A stretch of 64,000 bases of DNA, from the NCBI GenBank assembly GCA_964504445.1, contig CAZDEO010000020.1, forward strand, positions 1 to 64,000. Direction: 5' to 3'. A model generated the notes under the pieces. It saw nothing but the letters and a program-made list of their open reading frames with translations. It was not told the origin of the DNA and did no database searches. Of this stretch, positions 16,642-26,034 are shown piece after piece (position 1 is the stretch's first letter; the number at the start of each line of letters is the position of its first letter). Origin of the DNA: JACSRF01 sp964504445. Lineage in GTDB: Bacteria > Chloroflexota > Anaerolineae > Promineifilales > Promineifilaceae. Position numbers and translations under genes: made by a program.

Positions 16642-17925
16642 TTGACCACCATTCAACGCCCCAAAGGCATGCAAGACATTTTGCCGGACGAACGACGCTA
16701 TTGGGATTGGGTCATCGCCACAGGTACCCACATCGCCCAGCAATACGGCTTCCTCCGCCTGGATGTGCCGATTCTCGAATTCACCCCTCTTTTTGCGCGC
16801 GGTATGGGCGAAGCGTCTGACGTGTTCGTGCAAAAGGAGATGTATACCATTGAAGAGCCAGATGGCGAAAGTATGACCCTGCGCCCTGAATTTACTGCGG
16901 GGCTGGTGCGCGCTTACATTGAAAATGGGCTGACGAATTGGCCCCAACCAGTCAAACTATTCACCATGGGTCCCATTTTCCGCCGCGAACGGCCGCAAGC
17001 GGGGCGTTTCCGCCAGCACAGCCAGTTTGACGTAGAAATTTTGGGCGAAACCGACCCGGCCGCCGACCTGGAAGTCATGATGGTAGCCATGAATCTTTAT
17101 CGCAGCCTGGGTTACAAAGGGCTGACCTTCCAGCTCAACAGCACCGGCTGCCCGGTATGCAAACCCGCTTACATGGCCAAGCTCAAGGCTTATCTGGCTG
17201 ACCACGTGGGCAAGCTGGCCCCCATTGACCAGGAGCGCCTGACGCGCAACCCACTGCGCGTGCTGGACAGTAAGGAGCCGGGTATGGATGACCTGCTGGC
17301 CCATGCGCCACACATTGCCGACCACTTGTGTACAGATTGCGAGACTCATTTTGCTGACTTGCGGGGCATGTTAGACGCGTTGGAACAGAGCTATACCATC
17401 AACTTTCGCCTGGTGCGCGGCATTGACTACTACACCAAGACGGTCTTTGAAGTGTGGGCCGAGGGCATTGGGGCGCAAGCGGCCGTTTGTGGCGGCGGGC
17501 GGTATGATGGACTGGCGGAAGCCATTGGCGGGCCGCCTACCCCGGGCGTAGGCTTTGGCAGCGGCATTGAGCGCATTGTGTTAGGTTTGCAAGAACAAGG
17601 CATCACGCCCCCACCCACCCCGCAACCCCAGGTGATGCTGGCCCATTTTGGCGGGGCGACCAAAACGGCCGCCATCCAGTTGACCTACGCACTGCGCGAA
17701 GCAGGCATTGGGGCACGGCTGGCCTTTGCCCGCGAGCGCCGCAGCATGAAGAGCCAGATGCGCGAAGCCAATAAGTATGCCATGCGCTTTGTGCTGATTT
17801 TGGGCGAATCGGAGGTGGAACGGGGGCGGGTGACGATACGGCCGTTAGACGGCGGTGAGCAGACGGAAATGCCCCAGACGGCCGTGGTGGCCTGGCTCAA
17901 GGAGAAATTAGAGGGTGGCAACTAG
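16642..17925 (+). CDS. hisS: Histidine-tRNA ligase
   Basis: A 427-residue class II aminoacyl-tRNA synthetase. The N-terminus RPKGMQDILPDE is diagnostic, motif 2 is seen around FRRERPQAGRFRQ, and the histidine-binding HisA motif reads LVRGIDYYTKTVFEVW, with GGGRYDGL just after. The C-terminal anticodon-binding domain starts at about residue 330. The start is TTG with a perfect AGGAGG. nadK follows after 39 bases. No T-box-like leader (AGGGTGGNACCGCG) is visible in the 260 bases upstream. Confidence 0.97.
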   Translation: MTTIQRPKGMQDILPDERRYWDWVIATGTHIAQQYGFLRLDVPILEFTPLFARGMGEASDVFVQKEMYTIEEPDGESMTLRPEFTAGLVRAYIENGLTNWPQPVKLFTMGPIFRRERPQAGRFRQHSQFDVEILGETDPAADLEVMMVAMNLYRSLGYKGLTFQLNSTGCPVCKPAYMAKLKAYLADHVGKLAPIDQERLTRNPLRVLDSKEPGMDDLLAHAPHIADHLCTDCETHFADLRGMLDALEQSYTINFRLVRGIDYYTKTVFEVWAEGIGAQAAVCGGGRYDGLAEAIGGPPTPGVGFGSGIERIVLGLQEQGITPPPTPQPQVMLAHFGGATKTAAIQLTYALREAGIGARLAFARERRSMKSQMREANKYAMRFVLILGESEVERGRVTIRPLDGGEQTEMPQTAVVAWLKEKLEGGN

Positions 17926-17964
17926 CGTGTTGGCATCTCCATTTGCCAATCCCTATTCACAATC

Positions 17965-18801
17965 ATGATCGGCATTCTACACCAACCCCGCCTGCCGGAA
18001 ACGGCCGTGATGGCGGACAAAATCCAAGCCTGGCTGGCGGCGCAAGGCGTGGCTGCCTGGGCGGGGTCTACCTGGGATGAAAACGGGGTTAACGGCCAGA
18101 TTGAGCGCTTTACGCTGCTGGTGGTACTGGGCGGCGACGGTTCTACTCTGCGCGCTGCCCGGCTGAGTGTGCCCCATAATGTGCCAATTTTCGGCATCAA
18201 CATGGGCCGCGTTGGCTTTCTCAGCGAGGCGCAGTTAGACAACTGGCAGGAAAAGTTGGCCAAAGTGCTGCGCGGCGAGTTTTGGTTGGAGCGCCGGCTG
18301 ATGCTGCACGCGGCGCTGGAGCGTAACGGCCGTATTCTGGACACCCTTACGGCCCTGAACGACGTGGTGGTCGGGCGAGGGCGGCAAGCTCGCGTTCTGC
18401 GCCTGAACCTCTACGTAGATGGCGACCACGTCACCCGCTACACCGCCGACGCCCTAATTGTGGCGACGCCCACTGGTTCCACAGCCTACTCCATGGCTGC
18501 CGGCGGGCCGCTGCTGCCCCCGCAATTGCAAAACTTTGTCGTCGTGCCTGTGGCCGCACACCTCAGCCTGGACCGCGCCCTGGTGCTGCACGAGGAAGCT
18601 GTTATCACCATTGAAGTGCAAATGGACCACGAAGCAGCATTAATGGCCGATGGGCAGGATGGCATTTCTATAGCCGATGGTGATAAAGTCATTGTTAAAA
18701 AACACGATTATTCTTGTTCATTTGCTCGTGTAGAAAGTTCTGGTTATTTTTACCGGCGGCTGATGCGTCGTTTAGGGCACGCACGCCAGCAAACAGATTA
18801 G
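17965..18801 (+). CDS. nadK: NAD kinase
   Basis: A 278-residue NAD kinase making NADP from NAD. The GGDGS phosphate-binding motif is at about residue 55, followed by NMGRVGFLSE and the family signature TPTGSTAYSMAAGGPLL near 170-186. Length is typical. It follows hisS closely and precedes a zinc-finger/TPR protein and recN; nadK next to recN is a common arrangement in bacteria. The last 100 bases are clearly more AT-rich than the rest. Confidence 0.96.
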   Translation: MIGILHQPRLPETAVMADKIQAWLAAQGVAAWAGSTWDENGVNGQIERFTLLVVLGGDGSTLRAARLSVPHNVPIFGINMGRVGFLSEAQLDNWQEKLAKVLRGEFWLERRLMLHAALERNGRILDTLTALNDVVVGRGRQARVLRLNLYVDGDHVTRYTADALIVATPTGSTAYSMAAGGPLLPPQLQNFVVVPVAAHLSLDRALVLHEEAVITIEVQMDHEAALMADGQDGISIADGDKVIVKKHDYSCSFARVESSGYFYRRLMRRLGHARQQTD

Positions 18802-18802
18802 G

Positions 18803-18841
18803 AGCAGGCAGCCCTTGGCGCACAGCTAAGCGCTACCTGCT
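18803..18841 (+). terminator. Hairpin after nadK (possible weak terminator)
   Basis: AGCAGG-c-AGC pairs with GCT-a-CCTGCT immediately after the nadK stop. No U-run follows, so it may be an attenuator, an RNA 3'-end processing signal or chance. Confidence 0.35.
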
Positions 18842-18860
18842 AATCGCTTAAAACTCAATT

Positions 18861-19772
18861 ATGATTAGTGAACCAAGATTACGTACTCTCCTAGCCCAGG
18901 CAGCCAAAACGGCCGAAAATGGCAAATTGGCGGCTGCGCTAACGCTGTACCAGCAAATTGTGGACGAGGCTCCCGAAGCCAACGAGGCGTGGCTTGCCCT
19001 GGCAAAGCTGGAACCAGACCCAGTGGCGAAAAAGCGTGCCTACCGGCAGGTACTGGCCCTAGACCCTGATAATCCGCAGGCATTGGTGGGGTTGGCTGAT
19101 CTGCAGGGAGAAGCAGTAAACCCAGAACTGCGCGCCGCGGCGGAAAAAGCAGCCACCCTGCCAAAGAATGAGCCGGAAGAAGCTGCGAAAGAGGAGGCGC
19201 CGAAATGGGAAACGGCCGTTGCCGACCCACCTCCTCCTTCCGAACCAGAAGAACACCATGACCACGAAGAACTGGCTTGCTACCGCCATCCTAACCGCCC
19301 CACGGCGCTGCGCTGCTACACCTGCGGCAAACCCATTTGCAGCCAATGTGCCGTCAAAACCCCTGTAGGCTACCGCTGCCCCGACTGCATCCGCGAGGCC
19401 GAAGACGCCTTCTTTAACGCCCGCGCCACAGACTACATCATCGCCCCCTTGGTTTCTTTGCCGCTTAGTCTGTTAGCCGGCTTTTTATTGCTGCAAATTG
19501 GCGGGGGTTTTTTCTTCATTTTGCTCATCTTCTTTGTGGCTGGCGCGGTAGGCGGGTTCATTGGGCGTTTGGCGAAAACGGCCGTAGGCCGGCGGCGCGG
19601 GCGTTATCTGCCTCATATTGTCTCCGCCACGGTCATCATTGGCGGCATGTTGGCCGCAGCGCCAGCGCTCATCAACCTGCTGTTCGGCAACTTCGGCGGC
19701 ATCTTCGGCCTGCTTGTGCCAGGGCTGTACACCTTCATCGCTTCCACCGCCGCCTTTTACCAAATGAAGTAG
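18861..19772 (+). CDS. TPR / B-box-type zinc-finger membrane protein
   Basis: A 303-residue protein in three parts. Residues 1-80 are TPR-like helices (YQQIVDEAPEANEAWLALAK). After an acidic Pro/Glu linker comes a cysteine/histidine zinc-binding module at about 139-175: CYRHPNRPT, CYTCGKPICSQC, YRCPDC, the B-box-like finger often seen before membrane domains in bacterial proteins. Three or four membrane helices follow from about 193. It is probably a membrane-bound protein-interaction module. I do not know its function; its position between nadK and recN is the only clue. Confidence 0.75.
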   Translation: MISEPRLRTLLAQAAKTAENGKLAAALTLYQQIVDEAPEANEAWLALAKLEPDPVAKKRAYRQVLALDPDNPQALVGLADLQGEAVNPELRAAAEKAATLPKNEPEEAAKEEAPKWETAVADPPPPSEPEEHHDHEELACYRHPNRPTALRCYTCGKPICSQCAVKTPVGYRCPDCIREAEDAFFNARATDYIIAPLVSLPLSLLAGFLLLQIGGGFFFILLIFFVAGAVGGFIGRLAKTAVGRRRGRYLPHIVSATVIIGGMLAAAPALINLLFGNFGGIFGLLVPGLYTFIASTAAFYQMK

Positions 19773-19848
19773 GGGAAAGTTGGCTGACTAGGGGGTAAAA
19801 TCATAGGTCGTAAGCGGCTAACCGCATGACACGCGATCGAGCAAATCT

Positions 19849-21597
19849 ATGCTAACGGAACTCATCATCCACGATTTTGCCATCATTGACGAGCTGCGAC
19901 TGCAATTTGCCCCTGGCTTTAACGTGTTGACCGGGGAAACAGGCGCGGGCAAATCCATTATTTTGGATGCCATGACGCTGGTGTTGGGTGGGCGGGCTGA
20001 CACAACGATGGTGCGGGCCGGCTGCGAAACGGCCGTCGTTGAAGCCACCTTCAAGCTCGACGACACCCTGCAAGCCCTCATCAACCCCCTGCTGGAAAAT
20101 GAGGGGTTGGACGATGCCGAAGCCGGACCGGACAGCCTGGTGCTGGCCCGCGAGCTGCGCCTGAACGGCCGTAACTTTGCGCGGGTGAACGGCCGTGCCG
20201 TCAGCCTCAATCTACTGCGAGAAATTGCCGAGCCGCTGGTAGACATTCATGGGCAGGGCGAGCACCTCTCCCTGCTGCACCCCCGCAGCCATCTGCCCCT
20301 GCTAGACGCCTACGCCGGGCTGCAAAAAGCGCAGCGCAGCCTGGCCCAAGAGGTTAGCAAACTCCACCAACTGCAGCGCGAATTACACAATTTGCGCCGC
20401 GACGAGCGCACCCTGGCCCAGCGTATGGACATGCTGCAATTCCAAATCAACGAAATCGAAGCCGCCCATTTGCAGCCCGAAGAGGAAGAAGACCTGCGCA
20501 CCGAGCGTGAACGGCTGGCCAATGCCGAACACCTGACGCGCGCCGCCGCCGAAGCTGTTGCCCTGCTGAGCGGAGATGAAAATGTTGAAAGCCAGTCGGT
20601 AATAGACCAGATGGGGCAAACGGAACGCGCCTTAACCCAACTGGCCCGCTATGACGAAAGTCAGAATCCACGGCTGGAACTGCTGCAAGGGCTGGCCTTT
20701 CAAATTAGCGAACTGGCTGCCGAGTTGCAGGGCTACCTGGAAGAGCTGGAATTTAATCCGGTCCGACTGGACCAGGTGGAAGAGCGGCTGGAGTTAATCA
20801 ACACGCTGAAGCGCAAATATGGCCCGGACATACCCGCCATTTTGGCACAGCAGGAAAAAGCGGTGGCCGAATTGGCGCAAATTACCCACAGCGAAGAACG
20901 CATTGCTGCCTTGGAAAAAGAGCAAGAAGCTATGCTGCACCAGTTGGGTAAGCTGGCGCAGGCTTTGTCGTTGCAGCGCCAGGAAGCGGCGCAAAAGTTG
21001 GCCCAGGTTGTGGTGCGTCAATTGGCTGACCTGAAAATGGATGGCGCACGCTTTGCGGTGAACTTTGCCTATGAGCCAGACGCGCAGGGCGTGTACGTGG
21101 ACGAAGAGCGGTTGGCTTTTGACCAAACGGGTATTGACCGGGCGGAGTTTCTCATCTCGACTAATCCGGGTGAACCGCTGAAGCCTATGGCTAAAGTGGC
21201 CAGTGGGGGCGAGACGGCACGGCTGATGCTGGCGCTGAAGACGGCCCTGGCGCAGGTGGATGCCACGCCGACGCTGATTTTTGACGAGATTGATCAGGGA
21301 ATTGGTGGCCGCGTAGGAGATATTGTGGGGCGGAAGTTGTGGGGGTTAACGGCCGTTGCCCAGCATCAAGTCATTGTCGTTACCCATTTGCCGCAGTTGG
21401 CGGGGTACGGCGACTGCCATTTCCACGTGAGCAAGGGGTTGGCCCAGGGACGCACCATTACTAAAGTAGAGGCGTTGGATAGAAACGGCCGTATCGCCGA
21501 ACTGGCGGCTATGCTCGGCACCCAAGAAATTCACGCCCGCAACGGCGCTGCCGCCATCCTTGACCAGGCTCAGCAGGCTAAGGAAACTCAATTATGA
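19849..21597 (+). CDS. recN: DNA repair protein RecN
   Basis: A 582-residue SMC-like ATPase for double-strand-break repair. Walker A GETGAGKS is at about residues 29-36, a long coiled-coil region occupies roughly 150-390, and the ABC signature SGGETARLMLALK with Walker B LIFDEIDQGIGGRVG is near the C-terminus, followed by VTHLPQLA. Length is normal. A CTTTGG-like SOS box is not evident upstream. It carries five ACGGCCGT palindromes, two of them only 24 bases apart in the N-terminal lobe. Confidence 0.97.
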   Translation: MLTELIIHDFAIIDELRLQFAPGFNVLTGETGAGKSIILDAMTLVLGGRADTTMVRAGCETAVVEATFKLDDTLQALINPLLENEGLDDAEAGPDSLVLARELRLNGRNFARVNGRAVSLNLLREIAEPLVDIHGQGEHLSLLHPRSHLPLLDAYAGLQKAQRSLAQEVSKLHQLQRELHNLRRDERTLAQRMDMLQFQINEIEAAHLQPEEEEDLRTERERLANAEHLTRAAAEAVALLSGDENVESQSVIDQMGQTERALTQLARYDESQNPRLELLQGLAFQISELAAELQGYLEELEFNPVRLDQVEERLELINTLKRKYGPDIPAILAQQEKAVAELAQITHSEERIAALEKEQEAMLHQLGKLAQALSLQRQEAAQKLAQVVVRQLADLKMDGARFAVNFAYEPDAQGVYVDEERLAFDQTGIDRAEFLISTNPGEPLKPMAKVASGGETARLMLALKTALAQVDATPTLIFDEIDQGIGGRVGDIVGRKLWGLTAVAQHQVIVVTHLPQLAGYGDCHFHVSKGLAQGRTITKVEALDRNGRIAELAAMLGTQEIHARNGAAAILDQAQQAKETQL

Positions 21598-21625
21598 GGT
21601 TAATGTTTATCTTTGAGGCTTACCC

Positions 21626-22789
21626 ATGAGTGATAAAAATGTATCCCCCCCTCTAAAATTTGATCTGGCAGAGCGTGCCCAGCCCCAAACGCTACAGCAA
21701 CAAGCAAAAATTTTTGCTAAACTAGAATTTCTATATCAAGCCCTAGACGCTGTACCTAACGGCGTGACAATTTTAAACCGCCAGCGCCAGATACTTTACG
21801 CCAACCCTGCTTTTTGTAACCTGGTAGAAATAAATGATCCTACGGAACTCGCAGGTGTGCGTCTGGGTGAAACGTTAAACTGCATCCATGCCTTTGAAGA
21901 AGATGGTGGGTGCGGTACTAGCGAGGCGTGTACAACCTGTGGCGCGTTACACGCCATGCTGGAAGCGCAACGGGGGAAGAAAAGCGTAAAGGAGTGTCGC
22001 ATTACTCGCCACTTAAAAGGGGAGCTTACCTCCATGGATATGCGGGTTTGGGCAACGCCTTTTGTCATAGAGAACGAGACCTTCACGATTTTTGCAGCGG
22101 TGGATATTGCCGATGAAAAGCGGCGCAATGTGTTGGAGCGCATTTTTTTTCACGATATTCGTAACACAGCAGGAGTCATTTTTGGGGTAGCCGAAATTAT
22201 GCGGACCGGCATGGTCAATGACGTAAAAGACAAGGAATTTGCCGACCTACTGTTACGAGCAACACAAAAGCTGTTGGATGAAATCAGCGGGCAGCAGCAG
22301 CTCTTGGCTGCTGAGCGAGGAGAATTGGAAGTTGACCCGCAACCTCTGGTTTCGTTGGATATTTTGCACAATGTTTTGGCTTTGTATGAAAAGCACCTGG
22401 TGGCTGAGGGTCGCCATGTGCAAATTGACGTGGAGTCGGACCTGCTTACCCTGGAGTCAGATAGCGTGCTGCTGGAGCGGGTGATTGGGAATATGGTGAA
22501 GAATGCACTGGAAGCCTGTGAGCCAGGGGAAGTGGTGACATTGGGTTGTAAGCAGCAAGGGCAATTCGCCCAGTTTTGGGTGCATAATCCTGCTTACATG
22601 CCACGTCATGTGCAGTTGCAGGTTTTTAACCGTTCTTTTTCGACGAAGGGCAAGGACCGGGGGCTAGGAACTTATAGTATCAAGTTGATTTCGGAGAGAT
22701 ATCTGCAGGGCAAGGTGTCTTTTTCTAGTTCCAAGTCTCAAGGTACTGTTTTTACGGCCGTTTTCCCTCTTTGGCCTGGAGTTGCTTAA
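21626..22789 (+). CDS. PAS-domain sensor histidine kinase with Cys-rich PAS motif
   Basis: A soluble 387-residue kinase. Residues 30-150 form a PAS domain containing CIHAFEEDGGCGTSEACTTCG, an invariant-looking group of cysteines that could hold a metal or an iron-sulfur cluster for redox sensing (inference). The phosphorylation motif is HDIRN with His at residue 176. The ATPase domain shows the N-box NMVKNALEA and a G-box GLGTYSIKLI, ending FTAVFPL. No response regulator lies beside it, so it is an orphan kinase. No membrane helix is visible, so it senses an intracellular signal. GAGG lies about nine bases before the start. Confidence 0.88.
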   Translation: MSDKNVSPPLKFDLAERAQPQTLQQQAKIFAKLEFLYQALDAVPNGVTILNRQRQILYANPAFCNLVEINDPTELAGVRLGETLNCIHAFEEDGGCGTSEACTTCGALHAMLEAQRGKKSVKECRITRHLKGELTSMDMRVWATPFVIENETFTIFAAVDIADEKRRNVLERIFFHDIRNTAGVIFGVAEIMRTGMVNDVKDKEFADLLLRATQKLLDEISGQQQLLAAERGELEVDPQPLVSLDILHNVLALYEKHLVAEGRHVQIDVESDLLTLESDSVLLERVIGNMVKNALEACEPGEVVTLGCKQQGQFAQFWVHNPAYMPRHVQLQVFNRSFSTKGKDRGLGTYSIKLISERYLQGKVSFSSSKSQGTVFTAVFPLWPGVA

Positions 22790-22810
22790 TTTCTTGTTTG
22801 GCCGGCTAAA

Positions 22811-24031
22811 TTACCCATCCTTTTGGCCAGTAACGGTGTCGTTTATGGTTGTGGGCCGACCCAACAGGTAGTTTATGGCTGCTTGCAACTGCATATCCAC
22901 AAATTCTTCGCCTTCTCCCAATTCTGGCTGAACAACCACATAATCTGGGGTCAGGCCTGTTTCGTGCACCCAATTCTCTGCAGGCGTCAGCCAGCGGGCA
23001 ATGGTGAGGCGCACGCCACCCCCATTGCTCAATGGTTGCCAGGTTTGCACTGTACCCTTGCCAAAAGTAGTCTGCCCGATTAGGACGCCGCGATCCAGAT
23101 CGCGAATGGCTCCTGCTAGCACTTCCGAAGCACTGGCGCTACCCTCGTCTATCAAAACAACCAGGGGAATATCTTGGGCAATGCCGGCGTCAGTAGACTC
23201 GAAAATTTCTGTACGGCCGTTACCGAATTCTTCAATTAGGATGGTGCCCTCTGACAGAAACAGATCGGCAATTTCTAATGCTGAGGTAAGACCACCACCA
23301 GGGTTACGCCGCAGGTCAAAAATTAACCCTACGGGGTCTTGAGCCAGCAAGTCATCTAGCATTTCTGCCAATTCTTGTGGAGAGCGTTCGCCAAACTGGC
23401 TAAGCCGTATATAGGCGACACCTTCTGCTAACATTTCCCCACGCACGCTGTCTAGCTTGATCACGTCGCGAACAATATCAATGCGGAACGTTTCGCCATC
23501 GCGCTCGATGAGCAGAGAAACGGCCGTTCCGGCGGGGCCACGTACCAATCCTGCTGCTGCAGAAATATCCATGCCCGTCAGATCCACACCATCTGCCTGG
23601 CGCAAAATGTCCCCCGGTTGTAGACCGGCAGCCTGGGCGGGCGAGCCATCAATAGGAGAAACAATGGTAATATTGCCATCAATACTCTCCACCTCAGCCC
23701 CAATGCCTTGGAACTCCCCCTGCATACTGGCGCGGGCCGCCGCTTCAGCTTCCGGCGAAAGGTAACGCGTGTGCGTATCTTCTAAAGCAGCCAGCATCCC
23801 CTCAATTGCCCCACTTACCAGTGCTTCCTCATTCACCGGTTGTGCATAGTAACGGGTGGTAACCAACTCCCATACTTCGGTAATTGGGGCCATGGCGTCA
23901 TGGCGCCGACTGTTCCAGTCATTGAAAATCTGCAGTGGGGCTATGGGGGATTGCCCGAAAATATATCCGGCATTGAACCCAAGAATGGTGAAGAGAAAGA
24001 CAGTAAAAAGGGTGGTTGCACGGGATTTCAT
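22811..24031 (-). CDS. S41 family C-terminal processing peptidase (CtpA-like)
   Basis: A 406-residue secreted or membrane-anchored protease: N-terminal helix (residues 7-26), a helical N-domain, a PDZ domain at about 95-185 (GIGAEVE, SPAQAAGLQPGDILRQADG), and the S41 catalytic domain with the Ser in GSASASEVLAGA and the general-base Lys in QTTFGKGTVQ. Family members process or degrade envelope proteins from their C-termini. GAGGAA sits eight bases before the ATG. It is divergent from a polyprenyl sugar transferase gene. Confidence 0.95.
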   Translation of the reverse strand: MKSRATTLFTVFLFTILGFNAGYIFGQSPIAPLQIFNDWNSRRHDAMAPITEVWELVTTRYYAQPVNEEALVSGAIEGMLAALEDTHTRYLSPEAEAAARASMQGEFQGIGAEVESIDGNITIVSPIDGSPAQAAGLQPGDILRQADGVDLTGMDISAAAGLVRGPAGTAVSLLIERDGETFRIDIVRDVIKLDSVRGEMLAEGVAYIRLSQFGERSPQELAEMLDDLLAQDPVGLIFDLRRNPGGGLTSALEIADLFLSEGTILIEEFGNGRTEIFESTDAGIAQDIPLVVLIDEGSASASEVLAGAIRDLDRGVLIGQTTFGKGTVQTWQPLSNGGGVRLTIARWLTPAENWVHETGLTPDYVVVQPELGEGEEFVDMQLQAAINYLLGRPTTINDTVTGQKDG

Positions 24032-24222
24032 TTAGTTATTCCTCTAAGAACCTGGCTGTCACCCTATTTTTGCTCATCTGCACCAGGTGACGGCCAAAGA
24101 ATTGTAATCATACTGCTTTGCCTCAAATAGGCAGGTATTTTTAAGTATAGCGCAGTTTCTTAACCAAGCTTTGGCGTAGGGTAAGAAGCACTTAAACGCG
24201 GGTAGGTCATGGATTTCTCGCC

Positions 24223-24250
24223 TTGTTGACCGGGTGGGCTTTGCTACAAT
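24223..24250 (+). promoter_or_regulatory. Extended -10 promoter for the sugar transferase gene
   Basis: TTGTTG (24223-24228), a 16-base spacer and TGC-TACAAT (hexamer 24245-24250) give an extended -10 promoter with a start near 24257, 23 bases before the chosen ATG. It rules out longer upstream starts for the gene. Confidence 0.6.
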
Positions 24251-24279
24251 TAGACGTAAGCAGAAACCAAGTGAACCCT

Positions 24280-25782
24280 ATGACCACCCAAAGAACCCGC
24301 ACAGTTTACACCTTTGCCTTATTCTTCTCGGATGTTTTGTTGACGGCCGTTGCTTTTTTGTTGGCTTATCAACTGCGTGTCCGCATCTCATGGCCTGATC
24401 CGCTGGTCAACATAGCCCCGCTATCGCGATACAGTGGGCTACTGGTAGTCCATGTACTCTCTGTGCTAAGTGTGCTTTTTTTCTCTGGACAATATTACAT
24501 CCCGCGGGCTGCTTCTCGTATCGACCAACTGTACCGGATTATCGCCGGCGTTACCTTGGGAACCCTGGTAGCCATTGCTCTCACTTCATTGCTGTATAAA
24601 AATGATGAAGTCCTGATGGATTTCCCACGCGGGATGATCTTTTACAACTGGTTTTTCACCATTTTTTTGCTAGGTACCAACCGGGGTGTGCAAAATATGG
24701 TGCGGAACACGTTGCGAAAGCGGGGCTTGGGCACCGATAGGCTATTGGTTGTAGGCACCGGCGACACAGCGCGCATTATCTTGCAGCGCATTTTATGGTC
24801 ACCGCAGTTGGGGTATGATCTGGTGGGGGTTATTGCAGAAGATGGGGAAACGGCCGTAAAAGAGATTCTTGGCGTCCCTGTACTGGGCATCCCCGAAGAT
24901 CTGCCCCACCTGATCGCCACGCAAAAAATTGCCGAAGTACTCATTGCCATGCCCGAACGGGGTCATCGCGAAACCGTACGCGTCATCTCCTACTGCGAAC
25001 GCGGGCGCGTCTCCATCAAAGTCTTTCCCGACATTTTCCAATTCGTCACCTCCGAGGCCGGTATTGACGACCTGGGTGGTTTGCCCCTGCTCTCGGTCCG
25101 CGACTTCGCCATGCGCGGCTATCTGCTCATCTTCAAACGCCTCATGGACCTTTTTGGCGCGCTGATTGGCCTCATTTTCCTTTCCCCACTGATGCTGCTA
25201 GTTGCCCTCGCCATCAAACTAGAATCTCCTGGTCCCGCCTTTTTTATTCAAGAACGCATGGGGTTAGATGGCAAGCCTTTCCTCATGATTAAATTCCGTT
25301 CCATGCGCCGCGACGCCGAAAAAGATGGCCCCGGCTGGACTAAAGACAATGACCCCCGCCAAACTCGCCTGGGCAGCCTGCTGCGCAAAGTCGAAATAGA
25401 TGAATTACCCAACCTGATTAATGTGCTTTTAGGCGAGATGAGCCTGGTTGGCCCCCGCCCAGAGCAGGCACACTATGTGGAGCAATTTCGTCGCATCGTG
25501 CCGCGCTATATGGATCGTCACAAAGAAAAAGGAGGCATGACAGGCTGGGCACAGGTCAACGGCCTGCGCGGCGACACTTCCATCACCGAACGGACTAAAT
25601 ACGATCTCTGGTATTCTGAACATTGGTCTATTTTGCTGGATTTCAAGATTATTCTGCGCACCATCTGGCAAATTTTTGAACGTGACAACAAGTCTGTTAC
25701 CTTGCCCGAAGTGCGCCCTTCGGAAGTCCCGGAACCCCATGACCTGCCAGCACTGGAAAAATCGGTCATCGACAATCAATAA
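24280..25782 (+). CDS. Polyprenyl glycosylphosphotransferase (exopolysaccharide initiating sugar transferase)
   Basis: A 500-residue WbaP/WcaJ-type enzyme that transfers a sugar-1-phosphate to undecaprenyl phosphate, the first step in exopolysaccharide or glycan assembly. Four N-terminal helices are followed by a Rossmann-like domain (VVGTGDTARIIL), a further helix, and the catalytic domain with FKRLMDLFGA, GPAFFIQERMG, MIKFRSMR and LLGEMSLVGPRPE. The ATG at 24280 follows the promoter. Other polysaccharide genes are absent nearby, so it may initiate glycans assembled elsewhere. The specific sugar is unknown. Confidence 0.93.
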   Translation: MTTQRTRTVYTFALFFSDVLLTAVAFLLAYQLRVRISWPDPLVNIAPLSRYSGLLVVHVLSVLSVLFFSGQYYIPRAASRIDQLYRIIAGVTLGTLVAIALTSLLYKNDEVLMDFPRGMIFYNWFFTIFLLGTNRGVQNMVRNTLRKRGLGTDRLLVVGTGDTARIILQRILWSPQLGYDLVGVIAEDGETAVKEILGVPVLGIPEDLPHLIATQKIAEVLIAMPERGHRETVRVISYCERGRVSIKVFPDIFQFVTSEAGIDDLGGLPLLSVRDFAMRGYLLIFKRLMDLFGALIGLIFLSPLMLLVALAIKLESPGPAFFIQERMGLDGKPFLMIKFRSMRRDAEKDGPGWTKDNDPRQTRLGSLLRKVEIDELPNLINVLLGEMSLVGPRPEQAHYVEQFRRIVPRYMDRHKEKGGMTGWAQVNGLRGDTSITERTKYDLWYSEHWSILLDFKIILRTIWQIFERDNKSVTLPEVRPSEVPEPHDLPALEKSVIDNQ

Positions 25783-25879
25783 TCTCACAAACTTCTTTCT
25801 AAAGATCCTCCGACAAACATGCGACCAAAAATCAATTTCAGGGAATAGTCAACGGGCCTCCATCTAACGTTCCTCTTAT

Positions 25880-25908
25880 TTGACGCTAAATTTTAGGCAT
25901 GTTATGAT
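25880..25908 (+). promoter_or_regulatory. Sigma-A-type promoter of the hrcA operon
   Basis: TTGACG (25880-25885), a 17-base spacer and TATGAT (25903-25908) place the transcription start near 25915, just before the CIRCE operator. Confidence 0.85.
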
Positions 25909-25923
25909 ACCTGGAAAGGGGCA

Positions 25924-25950
25924 TTAGCACTCTAACAGCAGGAGTGCTAA
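25924..25950. promoter_or_regulatory. CIRCE operator (HrcA binding site)
   Basis: TTAGCACTC-N9-GAGTGCTAA, an exact match to the CIRCE consensus. It overlaps the start of the hrcA-operon transcript. HrcA, encoded 85 bases downstream, represses from it until heat stress. Confidence 0.97.
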
Positions 25951-26034
25951 TTTGCCTAAAAAAGAGAATGATAGAGCATGTGGGAGACTAGAATAGGTGC
26001 AATCTAGTCTCCGCTTGTGTAGCCTGTTAGCAGC

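Noticed and set aside
24223..24279. Sugar transferase starting at TTG 24223
   Set aside because: The 19 extra codons cover the -35 and -10 boxes of its own promoter.
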